Shown here: piece by piece, positions 1 through 12,500 of the stretch
Position numbering within the stretch: the first letter of the stretch is position 1
Layout: every line of letters starts with the position of its first letter
NCBI GenBank assembly: GCA_949128115.1
Contig: OX421966.1
Location: 69,065,416 to 69,129,415 of the forward strand
DNA length: 64,000 nucleotides
Reading direction: 5' to 3'
Source of the DNA: Anaspis maculata
Lineage: Eukaryota; Arthropoda; Insecta; Coleoptera; Scraptiidae
The notes under the pieces: generated by a model
What the model was told of the DNA's origin: nothing
Databases searched by the model: none
Seen by the model: the letters and a program-made list of their open reading frames with translations, nothing else
Program-made: the position numbers and the translations under genes

Positions 1-723
1 TCCCTCACAACGTACTGGAGAGCTTTTCCGCCATTCTCTGGACACCCGTATAACCTAAGCCTAGACATAATTCTCCAGATTTCTTCAATTCCATCCTCAA
101 TAACTTCCAAGAAGGAATCTTCAAAAAAAAGCTTCAAGTTTTTTGACCCGACGTGACCTTGGAAAATCTTCAAAAATTTGAACATGAGAACATCTTACTC
201 AACAGTTTCAAGGCTCTAGTAGCCTAGATATATTCATTTCAAACTTCGATAATCCTCAAGGATCTTAGAAAAAAAACTAATTTTTGACCTGACGTGTTAC
301 AGATCTTGAAATTTCCAAAAATTTTAAGATCTTAAAAAAAAAGATTCAAACAATTCTACTCACCGTGACCTTGAAATAACCTTCAATAATTTGAGCTTGA
401 GAAAAATCTTCAATTCAACAGACTCAAGACCCCATTCTCTAGCCTTGATATCTTCAACTTCGATTTCAATAATCCTCAAGGAACTTCGAAAAAATTCCAA
501 TTTTTCGCCTGATCTGATCTTGAATATATCTTTAAGAATCCGTCGTTCAAAGGTCTCGCGACTCTCCTTGATATCTTTAGATTTTGTCTTCAATAATTGA
601 GCGATCTTCAAAAATTTGAGCCTGAGAAAATCCCCAATTCAACAATCTGAAGACTCCCCCTAGGTAATCACAAATAGATAAACTAAACCTACATAATCCC
701 CGAGGTTGATTTCCCGAGAAAAA
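1..723. repeat. Diverged AT-rich repeat block, left flank of the 30-bp array
   Basis: No coding sequence is recognised here. The block repeats phrases such as CTTCAAAAATTTGAG, CAATAATCCTCAAGGA and TTCAACTTCGATTT, and it aligns loosely, in the same orientation, with 3050-3900. The 30-bp minisatellite therefore lies between two related direct copies. It falls in the intron that follows APPBP2 exon 2. Confidence 0.6.
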
Positions 724-3005
724 AGTGTATACACAAGAATTCTGACTTCCGGAATTTCAAAAATTCCCGGTGAATTCCGGGAATTTCGGTGATTTCCGAA
801 AGAATTCCAGGAATTCCGGTGATTCCCGAAAGAATTCCGGGAATTCCGGTGATTTCCAAAAGAATTTCGGTGACTTTCGAAAAATTTCCGGGAATTCCGG
901 TGATTTCCGGAAGACTTCCGGGAATTTCGGTGATTTACAAACAATTTTTGGGAATGCCGATGATGTGATTTCCGAAAGAATTCTGGGAATTCCGGTGATT
1001 CCAGAAAGATTTCCGGGAATCTTGCTGATATCCGAAAGACTTCCGGGAATTCTGGTGATTTCCGTAAGATTTCCGAGAATTCCGATGATTTCCGAAAAAT
1101 TTCCGGGAATTCCAGTGATTTCCGAAAGACTTCCGGGAATTTTGATGCTGTGACTTTCGAAAGAATTTCGGTGATATCCGAAAGTATTCCGGGAATTTCG
1201 GTGATTTCCAAAAGCATTCCGGTGATTTCCGAGAGATTTACGGGAATTCCGATGATTTCCGAAAGTCTTCCGGGAATTCCGGTGATTTCCAAACAATTTT
1301 TGGGAATGCCGGTATTGTGATTTCCGAAAGAATTCCGGCGATTTCCAAAAAAATTATGGGAATTCCGGTGGTTTCCGAAAGGCTTCCGGGAATTCCGGTA
1401 ATTTCTGAAAGATTTTTGTGAATTCCATTGATTTCTGAAAGAATTCCGAGAATTCGATGACTTCCGAAAGATTTCCGGGAATTCCGATGATTTCCGGGAA
1501 TTTCGGTGATTTCCGAAAGATTTCCGGGAATTCCGGTAATTTGCGGAAGAATTCCGGGAATCCCGATGATTTCCGGGAATTCCAGTGATTTCCGAAAGAC
1601 TTCCGGGAATTTTGATGCTGTGACTTTCGAAAGAATTTCGGTGATTTCCGAAAGAATTCCGGGAATTTCGGTGATTTCCAAAAGCATTCCGGTGACTTCC
1701 GAAAGATTCACGGGAATTCCGATGATTTCCGAAAGTCTTCCGGGAATTCCGATGATTTCCAAACAATTTTTGGGAATGCCGGTGATGTGATTTCCGAAAG
1801 AATTCTGGGAATTCCGGTGATTTCCGGGAGATTTCCGGGAATTCCAGTGATTTCCAAAAGAATTCTGGAAATTCCGGTGGTTTCTGAAAGATTTCCGTGA
1901 ATTTCGGTGATTTCCTGAAGGCTTCCGGGAATTCCGGTAATTTCTGAAAGATTTCTGAGTTCTATTGATTTCTGAAAGCATTCCGGGAATTCCGATGATT
2001 TCCGAAAAATTTCCGGGAATTCCAGTGATTTCCGAAAGACTTCCGGGAATTTTGATGCTGTGACTTTCGAAAGAATTTCGGTGATTTCCGAAAGAATTCC
2101 GCGAGTTTCGGTGATTTCTAAAAATATTCCGTTGACTTCCGAAAGATTTCCGAGAATTCCAGTGATTTCCGAAAGACTTCCGGGGATTTTGATGCTGTGA
2201 CTTTCGAAAGAATTTCGGTAATTTCCGAAAGAATTCCGGGAGTTTCGGTGATTTCGAAAAGTATTCCGTTGACTTCCGAAAAATTTCCGGGAATTCCGAT
2301 GATTTCCGAAAGTCTTCCGGGAATTCCGGTGATTTCCAAACAATTTTTGGGAATTCCGGTGACTTCCAAACAATTTTTGGGAATGCCGGTGATGTGATTT
2401 CCGAAAGAATTTCGGTGATTTCCAAAAGAATTCTGGGAATTCCGGTGGTTTTCGAAAGATTTCCGTGAATTTCGGTGATTTCCGAAAGGCTTCCGGGAAT
2501 TCCGGTAATTTCTGAAAGATTTCTGTGAATTCTATTGATTTCTGGAAGAATTCCGGGAATTCGATAACTTCCGAAAGATTTTCGGGAATTCCGATGATTT
2601 CCGAAAGATTTCCGGGGATTTCGTTGATTTCCGAAAGACTTCCGGGAATTCCGGTGATTTCCGAAAGATTTCCGGGAATTCTGGTAATTTCCGGGAGAAT
2701 TCCGGGAATTCCGGTGATTTCCGGAAGAATTCCTGGAATTCCGATGATTTCCGGGAATTCCAGTGATTTCCGAAAGACTTCCGGAAATTTTGATGCTATG
2801 ACTTTCGAAAGAATTTCGGTGATTTCCGATAGAATTCCGGGAATTTCGGTGATTCCGAGGAAATTCCGGTGATTTCCGAACGACTTCCGGAAATTCCGGT
2901 GATTTCCGAAAGACTTCCGGGATTTCCGGTGATTTCCGAACGACTTCCGGAAATTCCGGTGATTTCCGAAAGACTTCCGGGATTTCCGGTGATTTCCGAA
3001 ATGAA
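724..3005. repeat. 30-bp minisatellite, about 75 units
   Basis: The unit is made of two 15-mers, GATTTCCGAAAGAAT then TCCGGGAATTCCGGT. Variant units, for example those carrying TTTTGATGCTGTGACTTTCG (near 1138, 1609, 2048, 2187 and 2788), recur at irregular spacing, which shows rounds of block duplication. The period is a multiple of three, so spurious ORFs of up to 591 codons stay open on both strands. The array lies in the APPBP2 intron. Confidence 0.9.
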
Positions 3006-4112
3006 ATGTACATTGAATTCCGGGGAAATCAACCCCTCGACAATTCCCCAGGTTCCTTCAATTTATCCTCAATAACTTCCAAGAAGGAATCTCCAAAAAA
3101 AGTTGAACATTTTTTGACCGACGTGACCTTGAATAATCTTCAAAAATTTGAGTCGAGAAAATATTCAATTCAACAGACTCAAGACTCCATCCTCTAGCCT
3201 AGATATGTTCAACTTCGATTTCAATAATCCTCAAGGATCTTCAAAAGAAGTTCAATTTTTTGCCTCATATGAACTTGAATAAATCTTCAAGAATCCATTG
3301 TTCAACACTCTCAAGACTCCCCTAGATATATTTAGATCTTGTCTTCAATAATTGAGGGATCTTCAAAAATTTGAGTTTGAGAAAATCTTCAATTCAACAG
3401 TCTGAAGACTCACCCCAGGTAATCGAAAATAGCAAACAAAAACTGACGTAACTACCCCAGATATCTTCAATTTCGTTCTCAATCATTTCCATGGAGAAAT
3501 CTTCAAGAAAAGTTTAAAATTTTTTGACCTGACATGACTTTGGAATAATTTTCAATAATCCGTTGTTCATTGAGACTCCCCTAGATATCTTCAACTTTGA
3601 TAATCCTCAAGGAAGAATCTTGAAAATTTTCAAATAATTTTACTTACCGTGACCTTGAAATAATCTTCAATAACTAGTTGTTCAAGTCTACAATCTGCAA
3701 ACCTCTAGATATCTTCACATTCAATCTTCAGAAATTCTAGAAGAGGGATCTTGAAAAACTTGAGCCTGAGAAAGTCTCAAATTCAACAATCTCAAGACCC
3801 CCCTTGATTTATAGAGATACACAGTCACCCAGGAATCTTCAACTGACTTGACCTTGAAATAATCTTCAACAATTCATTAGTTCAAGGACAGTCACAGCAG
3901 GGCCTTCTCTAATATACATTCTACAGCATTGTTTGTCTTGTGGGTAGCTTGACGTCAACCGATGGCGCACGTTCTTTTTTTCAAAACCAGTCTTTCACAT
4001 TTTCCGAGGCATTTTCAAAACAAGGCACAAAGACTTCACAAACTTGGCAATGAAAAATGAACAATTGAAACTGGAAAATTTGTAAGTTTAATGAAAAATT
4101 AGAAGAGCTCAC
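3006..4112. repeat. Right flank of the 30-bp array, then plain intron
   Basis: Positions 3050-3900 hold the second diverged copy of the block seen at 1-723 (shared phrase AATAACTTCCAAGAAGGAAT near 3072). From 3900 to 4112 I see ordinary intron leading to the APPBP2 exon 2 splice donor. Confidence 0.5.
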
Positions 4113-4666
4113 CGATTGTAGCACTCCAACAGCTGCTTCAAAGTCTTGACGTCTTTCCTTCGGCGCTTGTTGCACAGCTCCTCAGTCAGATCCAGAATCT
4201 GCTTGGCGTGAATGTACCATCCCCCTTCGTTGAAGAACCCGCCGATCTTCAACCCGATGCTGATCTGTTCGTCCGTCTGCCGGCCGGCGTCTTCGCACAG
4301 CTTCTTGTACCCGGCCACCAGCTCTTCGGGCGTGTTCGATCCGTGATCGATCAGACTCTGGAAGCTCCTTAGCAGCTGCACCCGCTGGTGCTGGACCGTC
4401 AGCATCCGCAGGAACACGTCCAGCTGGCCCAGCTCCACGGCCAGCAGGCACAGCTTCTTCTCCATGTACATCTGATGGGGTTCGGACAGTGAGTCTTTGG
4501 CCGAAGACGCTTTCGGAAAACAGTCGCTACTCACCGAGTAGTAGAAGTCGAAGAGGACATTGTTTGGCAGGTTGCGGAAGTCCTTCGACTGGAACTCCTT
4601 GGACCGGATCGATTCCGTGACGGCCGCCCTGATGGCGATGTCGTAGAGACGCAAGGGGGCCTTCAT
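4113..4666 (-). CDS. APPBP2: APPBP2 homologue, N-terminal two exons (partial)
   Basis: Two exons read right to left: 4535-4666 (44 codons, ATG at 4666) and 4113-4471 (119 codons plus 2 bases). The donor after exon 1 is GTGAGT at 4534, the acceptor CAG is at 4474-4472, and the donor after exon 2 is GTGAGC at 4112. The spliced 163 residues align with the N-terminus of amyloid protein-binding protein 2, including RNLPNNVLFDFYYS, QLDVFLRML and the LIDHG block. In the family this region precedes the TPR repeats. The protein is known as an APP-tail and microtubule binder and as a CUL2-elongin substrate receptor for C-terminal degrons. The other ~420 residues lie beyond the left edge, so the next intron exceeds 4.1 kb. 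The frame is open upstream of this ATG to 4762. I chose M at 4666 because the family match starts there. Confidence 0.85.
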
Positions 4667-5576
4667 GACGCCAAAGCTTTCGCTTGCGAAATGGAACTTC
4701 AAGGGGGGAGATTCTGGAAACACACTCAGACAACACTGGCGACAGTGCCGAAAGGAAATCACCGTGAATTTCCACTTGTACGTACGTCAAACATTAAAAT
4801 ACAAAAGAAAAACAGCTGATAAAAAGATAAAACAGTGCGTGACAGGAGCGAGTGACGGGAAGTCAATCAATCGGATTGCGAAAATTTGACAGTGCTAAAG
4901 GCGAAATCTGCATTACCCCCCCGTCAGTAACGTCAGTTGCGCCGTTGTGATTTTCGCGCTTCGCTTTTTCCAACACTGAACCCAGAAGAGCAGTTTTCAC
5001 TGGAATTTGACGAATTAGCACTGTATGGCGTCCATTGCCTTGCACTTGCAGGGTTTTTCTTCGAATTGTGACTGGCCTCGCCCAGTTTTTTCGAAGAACG
5101 GTTCGAAATGACGTGCTGGTAATGCAGGGCGTTGCTCTTACCCTCACCACCCACATTTCGAAATTCCGAGTCTCGCCTTCAATGCCTACTTGCATACCAA
5201 AAACGCAAAAAGAACCTAACAATTCTTTTTTCGCCAAGTGTTTTTCCAATTTCACACTGCAAAATCGTCATTATTATTCATTACAAAATTTTGAAGCTGG
5301 GAATGTCAAGACGGTATTACAGGTCGCTGCCGGGTACTGCCACCAACACCACGCGCGCTTTTCAAAAAACGAGCTTTATTTCCTCACTCATCCTTATCAT
5401 ATCGAACACATATTATTAAGAGTACAATAACAACAACATGTACAAAACCTCACATAATTAATCATTATATCCTATTTGTATACTTAAGTCGTTAATTATA
5501 TTAATTATTGAGTGTAGGTATAATCATTATTGGTGGGTATGCATAATATCAATCAATAAAATAGTAATCTTGAGAC
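4667..5576. other. APPBP2 5' flank and intergenic DNA
   Basis: This is the probable promoter and 5' UTR side of APPBP2. A minus-strand ORF of 130 codons at 4863-5255 matches no family I know. From about 5400 the sequence is AT-rich and featureless. Confidence 0.4.
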
Positions 5577-6452
5577 TTGACGGGCCGGGAGCTGGTGCCT
5601 CAAAACTTACGTCATAAGGTACATGATTTTAACCCTGTAGGTCTAATGTGCGTCGATAAGGTTGTTGAAAATTGCTTTGTCTTACATGTCAGACTGGGGG
5701 CTTTAGGCTGGTATGAGCTTGTCAATTTTCGAAAAAATGGCCAAAAATTCACGTCATAAGGTACATGAATGAAACCAACTGGATTTTGTGTGAGAACATC
5801 CCCTTAACCGAAAATCTGGTGGTAAGACAAAATTTTTGGGGGCTTTTGGTCCAAAAGACAAGTTTAAAATTTTCAAAAAAGGACCAAAATTTATCGATTT
5901 TTTCACAGGCGTTTTGTTGACTAACCCACTAAGTGTCATATTTGTAATCAGGATGAAAGACGGAATCCATTCCATGTTAAAATACAGAGTGTACGATTTA
6001 AATTTTTTTTTCGATATTGATGCACCCTGTAAGCGATGTACCTACCATTAAAATATTTTGTGGACAAACTCAAAACCTACGTAAAAAATGTAAGAATCGT
6101 TTTTCATTTCTAAAATTATGTCAAAGGAGAAGTCTCCAGGAGAAGATGAATTTTGGCCCTTTTTGAAAATTTCAAACTTGTCTTATGGACCGAGAGCTCC
6201 CCAAAAATTTTGTCTTCTGACCCGATTTTCGATCAAGGGGATGTTCCCACACAAAAGCCCGTTGGTTTCATTCATGTACCTTTTGACGTAAATTTTTGCC
6301 ATTTTTCGGAAATTGACAAGCCTATACCAGCCTAAAGCCTGACATGTAAGACGAAGAAATTTTTAACAACCGTATCAACGCACATTAGACCTACAGGGTT
6401 AAAATCATGTACCTTATGACGTGAGTTTTGGGGCACCAGCTCCCTGTCCATG
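5577..6452. mobile_element. Foldback (palindromic) MITE-like element
   Basis: The two halves are inverted copies of about 300 bp: 5577-5900 against 6140-6452. Shared anchors are GGGAGCTGGTGCC at the tips, ACGTCATAAGGTACATG (twice per arm) and AACCCTGTAGGTCTAATGTG. There is no coding capacity. I could not define a target-site duplication. It lies between APPBP2 and AGTRAP. Confidence 0.8.
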
Positions 6453-6591
6453 AGTGTGTAGTCAACAGCTACAATTAGGTACCTACTTACTACAAAAAAA
6501 GAACAAAAAACAGCTAAAATACAGACTAGTTAGGGATATTTTTCAGTTTAGTCGTTGGGTTTTAAGGCCATCATCTCAACCCGTCAGTGAT

Positions 6592-9500
6592 TTAAATCTG
6601 CTGCGCACTTCGGTACTCCTCGTAGCCGGCGCCGATTTTCGAAGAACTCGAACCGGGGGTTCGATCGATGTCTTCGTAATTGCTGGGGTTCTGGCTGCCG
6701 CCCAGCAGGCCGTCTAGAAGAAGCAAGTTTCAGAGAGCATTCAATATATCAACCGTGATCAAGCAAAATTGTTTTACTTGAAAATGGTTTTATTGAAATT
6801 TTCCGCGAAAAAAAGCTTGTTTTACATAAGGTACAAAAGTCAGAACAATTAAACCAAGGCAGGTAAAACAGAAGAAAATAGAACAAAAGAAACTAAAAAC
6901 AACAGAGATGATATTGAAACAGAACTGAGTGAAAAGCAACAATAGAAAAAAAAAGAAGGCGTAATATTTGGTGATTTATCTACCACTTCCGGTCCTTTCT
7001 TGAAGGTTTTTCACCAAGAGTATGGTGCTGAACGGACGAATGATCAAATGTAATATGCACATGGCTGCTGAAAACTTCTCTCCGGCAGCGGCACCTGAAA
7101 ATTGAGAAAAAACATGTGGAGAAAAAATTCTTGTTATAGCTCTTTCGAACATTACACATTCGAGCAGGCTGAGGAATAAAGAAATGCATTAGGTTTCTCT
7201 GTTCGAAACAGGTCGATTTTTATTTTGAGGGAGACATCCAGAACACATATAGTCAAATATTCATCTTCAACCCCTTTGCCCCCACTCTACCCTACTTTAG
7301 AATTAATAAAATTCACTTTCTGTCAAACATATTTCAATTTTTTCCAAGTCACCCTTCAACCCTTTCAAAATTCTCTCATTGTTAATTAAAGGAAAGCTTT
7401 TACCCTATCAACTGCCGATTCTTGGTAAATGGATTTTCCAGCCAAAACAGGTCGATTCTTATTTCGAATGAGGCATCTAAGACACGTATCGCCAATTTTT
7501 CATCTTCAATCCCTTCGCCCCCACCCTACCCTACTTAAAAATTTCAAATAGCAATATCCACCTTGTGATAATACATCAGACTGTCGAGACTGAATGTAGT
7601 AGAATTCTCTTTCTGTAAAAAATAATTTCAATTTTATTAGACCACCCTCTAACCCTTTTCAAAAATTCTCTAAATTGGGAGGCGAAGGGGTTGAAGTTGA
7701 AAATTCGGCAATACGTGTCTCAGATGTTCCCTCCGAAATAAAAATCGACCTGTTTTTGCTTGAAAATTCATTTCTCAAGGATCGGCAGTTAATATAGATA
7801 AATAAATAAATAAATAAATAAATACTGTTTATTGCCTTGAAGTTAAAACTTATCGACATTGTCACAATGATGCATTTAGCACAAAACAAAAACAAATAAT
7901 AAACAAACTGAGACATATGAATAATACATTATGCACGAAATATAACCATGCGAAAGCAGAAAGAATCCAGCACGCGTCTACTCTACATTCACGTCACGGA
8001 AGTAGCCTCAAAGAATTCAAAGAATCATTTCCCCCAAAGAATAGAGGGAAAACTTCCCTTTAATTGACAATGAAAAAAATTTGAGAAAGGGTTGGGGGTG
8101 GTTTAAAAGAATTCAAGATATGTTTGACAGAAAGAGAATTTTATTACCTTTAATTTGATTATCACAAGATAGGTAAATTCTATTTAAAATTCTAAACTAG
8201 GGTAGGGTGGGGGCGAAGGGGTTGAAAATAAATATTTGGCAATACGTGCCCTAGATGTCCCCCTCAAAATAAAAATCGAACTCTTGGCGTTTTCCTGGAA
8301 AACAATTTGGCGGCGAGAAATCTGGGGTGGATCATTTTCAAAAAAATCACCCTGTACCTATATCACAGTGTACTAGTAATAGTAGGTTTTTAGCAAAATT
8401 TTCAGCTAAGGGATCTTCCGGCTTTGGGTTTCGCGGTCAACTGTGGAACTAACGTCCGCTGAAAATGCATGTAATGCATATCTGGTTGCCAACATTCTGG
8501 AGTCATTTTGGAATTGAATAATATTTTCCAACATAATTTTATATTTTCACAAAGTGAGACCGTTACAGGGAGAGAAACTGAATTGCTGATTCGCGAGTGT
8601 ATTCCGAGTGCCAGAGGCCTTGCAGTAAATGCAAGGAAATGGAAAATGAAAGAGAAACTATATCAGGAGAGCAGATGGTAGTGGAACGCTGATGAGGCTG
8701 AACGGTCCTTAATATGTGTACAACTAATTTGACCTTCATCCACAAAAAATAGATTTTCATTTGTTTTCAAGCCATACAGGGTGGTGAAAATTTATTTATT
8801 TATTTTTTATTTAATTGTCTTATTTTACGAGGCGGCATTCAGCTATAAGCTGCTCTACCATGCAACCTCGATGCTCACCATTGGTATCTTGGAAACGGTG
8901 AGAGATACGAGGTCGGTTAAATCAGAAAAAAGTTGCGCATTTTTGTGGCGATTGAGAATCTGAAGAAAACTTCGAAAATTTTGATTGGTTTACGATTGAT
9001 CACGAAAAAACGAAAAATTTTGGTTCCAGAAATTATTTTCTATCTTTCCAACCATTTAAGCTATTTCAATCAAACTTCATAGTTTTATGTTTTCGATCAC
9101 TCCGAGTCGATCAACGTTGACAGAAATTTTCCAGGCCTTCCAGATGTCAAATTATGATAGTCAACTTTTGTTTTTCTTATGGTCGCCATATTGGATTTTT
9201 GCACTAATATATAGAGAAAAAAATTAACTTTCCGAATTAGTAACCAACATGTTCTTTTTATGACATTTTCAGCGTCAAATTTTAAAATGTTCGTAAATTA
9301 TTGACAAAATCGGGAATGCTTGAAAAAACAATTGAAATATTATCAACAGCAACAACAAAAAAGTGACAGATGGTGTGCAATTGACGTATCTAACTTCTTA
9401 ATCGTGTTTTGTGCTTGTTTGTACCAGTAGTTGATAAATTAAATGGGTCAAGGGTGTCTGTGAATTCAAAAACGTCTGTCGGAACTAGCATCGTTCTTGT

Positions 9501-12500
9501 TAAAGTTTGACAAATTATTAGAAAAGGAGTAAGGATTACCCTAGTTTCGACAGACGTTTTTGAATTCACAGGCACCCTTGACTCATTTAATTTATGAACT
9601 CTTGGTACAAACAAGCACAAAACACGATTAAGAAGTTACGGCTCGATACCAAGTTGGGGCTGAGATCACCGTCAGTTCCGTTACCATACCAACGGCGGAT
9701 ACCAACCAATCAGACCGCGCTGTATTTGGCGAGTTACGCCGTCCCAAACTTTGCGCCTGCAACTTGGTATCGAGCCCTTAGATACGTCAATTGAACGCAA
9801 TCTGTCTTTTTTTGTTGTTGCTATTGATTGTTGTTTCATATTGTTTCATATTGTTGTTTCAATTGTTTTTCAAAGCAATCCCGATTTTGTCAATAATTTA
9901 CGAAAATTTCAAAATTTGACGCTAAAAATGTCATAAAAAGAACATGTTGGTTATTAATTCGGAAAGCTAATTTTTTTCTCTATTTATTAATGCAAAAATC
10001 CAATATGGCGGCCATAACAAAAACAAAAGTTGACTATCATAATTTGACATCTAGAAGGCCTGGGAAGTTTCTGTCAACGTTGATCGACTCGGAGTGATCA
10101 AAAACATGAAACTACCAAGTTTGTTTGAAATAGCTTAAATGGTTGGAAAGACAAAAAATAATTTCCGAAATCAAAATTTTCAGTTTTCTCGTGATAAATC
10201 GTAAACCAACAAAATATTCAAAGTTTCGCTTCAGATTCTCAATCGCCACAAAAATGCGCAACTTTTTTCTAATTCAACCAACCTCGTATCTCTTACCGTT
10301 TCCAAGATACCAATGGTGAGCATCGAAATTTTCACCACCCTGTATATCAACGGTAGGCATGATTTTGGATGGCCTTGAAAAACAAAATTGATTTTGATCT
10401 TCAAATTCTGGACAATTCGACCAACAAAATGCAGTGATAATACCGACAGGCCAAAGCTCGAATTTTCCGTACTGGTACCAGCTGATTTTTGACTTCATAG
10501 CGCAAGATTTATTGGGATGATGGGGATGATGTCTAAAAGAGTCTCGTGCTCTGGTACCTTTAGCAACTTGACGGTTTTTCAAAAAAAAGTGACAAATTTT
10601 GACAAAACGTTGCCAAAAAGAGGCCGATGGATTGTTTGGGTGTGTATTTTGAGGCGGAACGACCTCTTATACCGATGAGGCTGAACGGTCCACAATATGT
10701 GTACAACCAATCTGACCGTTATCCATAAAAAATAGAGTTTTATCTGTTGCCATGCTATATAGCACCTGTAGGCATGATTTTGTATGACCTTGGGGAAAAA
10801 ATTGATTTTGAACTCAAAATTTTGCACAATTTGTCAAACAAAATGCAGTGAATATACCGACAGGCCGGAACTCTGATTTTCCGTACTGGTGTCAGCTAAT
10901 TTTCGACTTTATAGCGCAAAATTTATTGGGATGATGTCTAAAAGACTCTCGTACCTTCAGCAACTTGACGGTTTTTGAAAAATGTGACAAAGTTTGACAA
11001 AACGTTGCCAAAAAGAGACCGATGGATTGTTTGGGTGTGTATTTTGAGGCGGAACGACCTCTTATATTTATACCGATGAGGCTGAACAGTCCACACTATG
11101 TGTACAACCAATTTGACCGTTATCCATAAAAAATTGGTTTTTATCTGTTTCCATGCCATATAGCAACTGTAGGCCTGATTTTTGATGACCTTGAAGATAA
11201 AAATTGATTTTGAACTTGAAATTTTGCACAATTTGACAAAAAAAATGCAGTGAATATACCGACAGGTCGAAACTCTAATTTCCGTACTGGTGCTGGATGT
11301 CTAAAAGATTCGTGCTCTGGTACCTTCAGCAACTTGACGGTTTTTGAAAAATGTGACAAAGTTTTGAACAAGCAACCTTTGAAGTTTCGAAAGTTCCAAA
11401 ACAAATAAAAATAACCCAGGCTTTTGAAGCGAGCAAGCCTTAAAGTTTTGAAAATTACTATAAGTCAAGTCAAAAAATGTCATGTCTCAAAGATTATAGT
11501 TCAGTTTTTCAAATGAGTAGACAAAAATATAGTAGGTTCGACTCTACTGTAATTCTGAATGGCTGAGAGATTTTGTTTTTGAATTTTCTAGTGTGTCCAA
11601 AACTTTGCGGTTGGCTGCACTGGCGATATCCGGCATAATAATTCACGATGTCGTCCGGGACATATTTTGTGCGCATTTCCGCTACAGATGGTCGGAACGT
11701 TTTTGCGGGACGTAATTTCTGAAGCTTTACTCCAATTTAATGGAAGATTGCGTGATGTTACGACCTGTTTTCAATTTTCGCCAGTGAACAAATAAATCAA
11801 AGCAGCCTGTGACATTTCACAGTTGTGAAAGATATTTTTAACCTTTTGAAGCCAGTTCAACTTTCCGATGTTTCAAACTGAAGAATCCCCTTCGCTCCAA
11901 AAAAAAAAAAGGACCCTATTGAACCATCAACCCTTTCGCCTGTTCTTTCTTCTGGCAGAAAAGTTAACGTGTGAAAAAATGTAAAAATTATATTTCAAAA
12001 GACCCAGCCGCTCAAAGTTGCGTATTGGACCGAAACTGATGTGGGTACCTTCGATTAGCAATTTGCTTTTATTTTGGGGCGCGAGGGCACGAGTTTCTGT
12101 CGGTCCTGCCTGGTCACCGTCAAGATGGCTCTTGAATCGAAGGCGGCTCCATGCAGTTTTGTTGCCTAAATGACGGTAACACATCTCTGCGCCCCCCTAG
12201 TCGCATTTCCACGTACAAAAAGGTCAGTTTCCAAAAATTTAATTATTTTGATATCAGTTTGATACACTTTGATAAGCAACATAACCTTACTTTCGGAAAG
12301 CCAGTTTTACACCAGATGAAAAGGCGGCAAGCCTACAATGCTAAACTAGAGAATTTGCCCAGCCAACTAGAATCACAGTAAAGTTGCACCTACTACAAGC
12401 AGTCTAAGTCATCCTTTAACACGAGGAAAATTTTTGAAGAAAACAGAAAAGGCTGTGGCAGGTGAGTTTCCACAAAAAGAAAGTAGTAAGAAAGCGTAGA

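Larger units (their letters stand above)
8777..10342. mobile_element. 1.57-kb near-palindrome with TA target duplication (Tc1/mariner-like, non-autonomous)
   Basis: The termini are CAGGGTGGTGAAAATTT and its inverse, each next to TA (8775-8776 and 10343-10344). The arms pair over about 640 bp, down to a spacer of about 65 bp near 9485-9550. It is inserted into a copy of the 395-bp repeat (8660-8776 continues at 10343). There is no transposase ORF. Each arm later received a different insertion (8794-8868 and 9639-9777). Confidence 0.85.

Noticed and set aside
660..3013. ORFs of up to 591 codons on both strands
   Set aside because: They are low-complexity frames of the 30-bp minisatellite, open because the period is divisible by three; no domain and no start or splice context.
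4863..5255. 130-codon minus-strand ORF upstream of APPBP2
   Set aside because: No recognisable similarity and no splice support; likely chance in GC-richer 5' flank.
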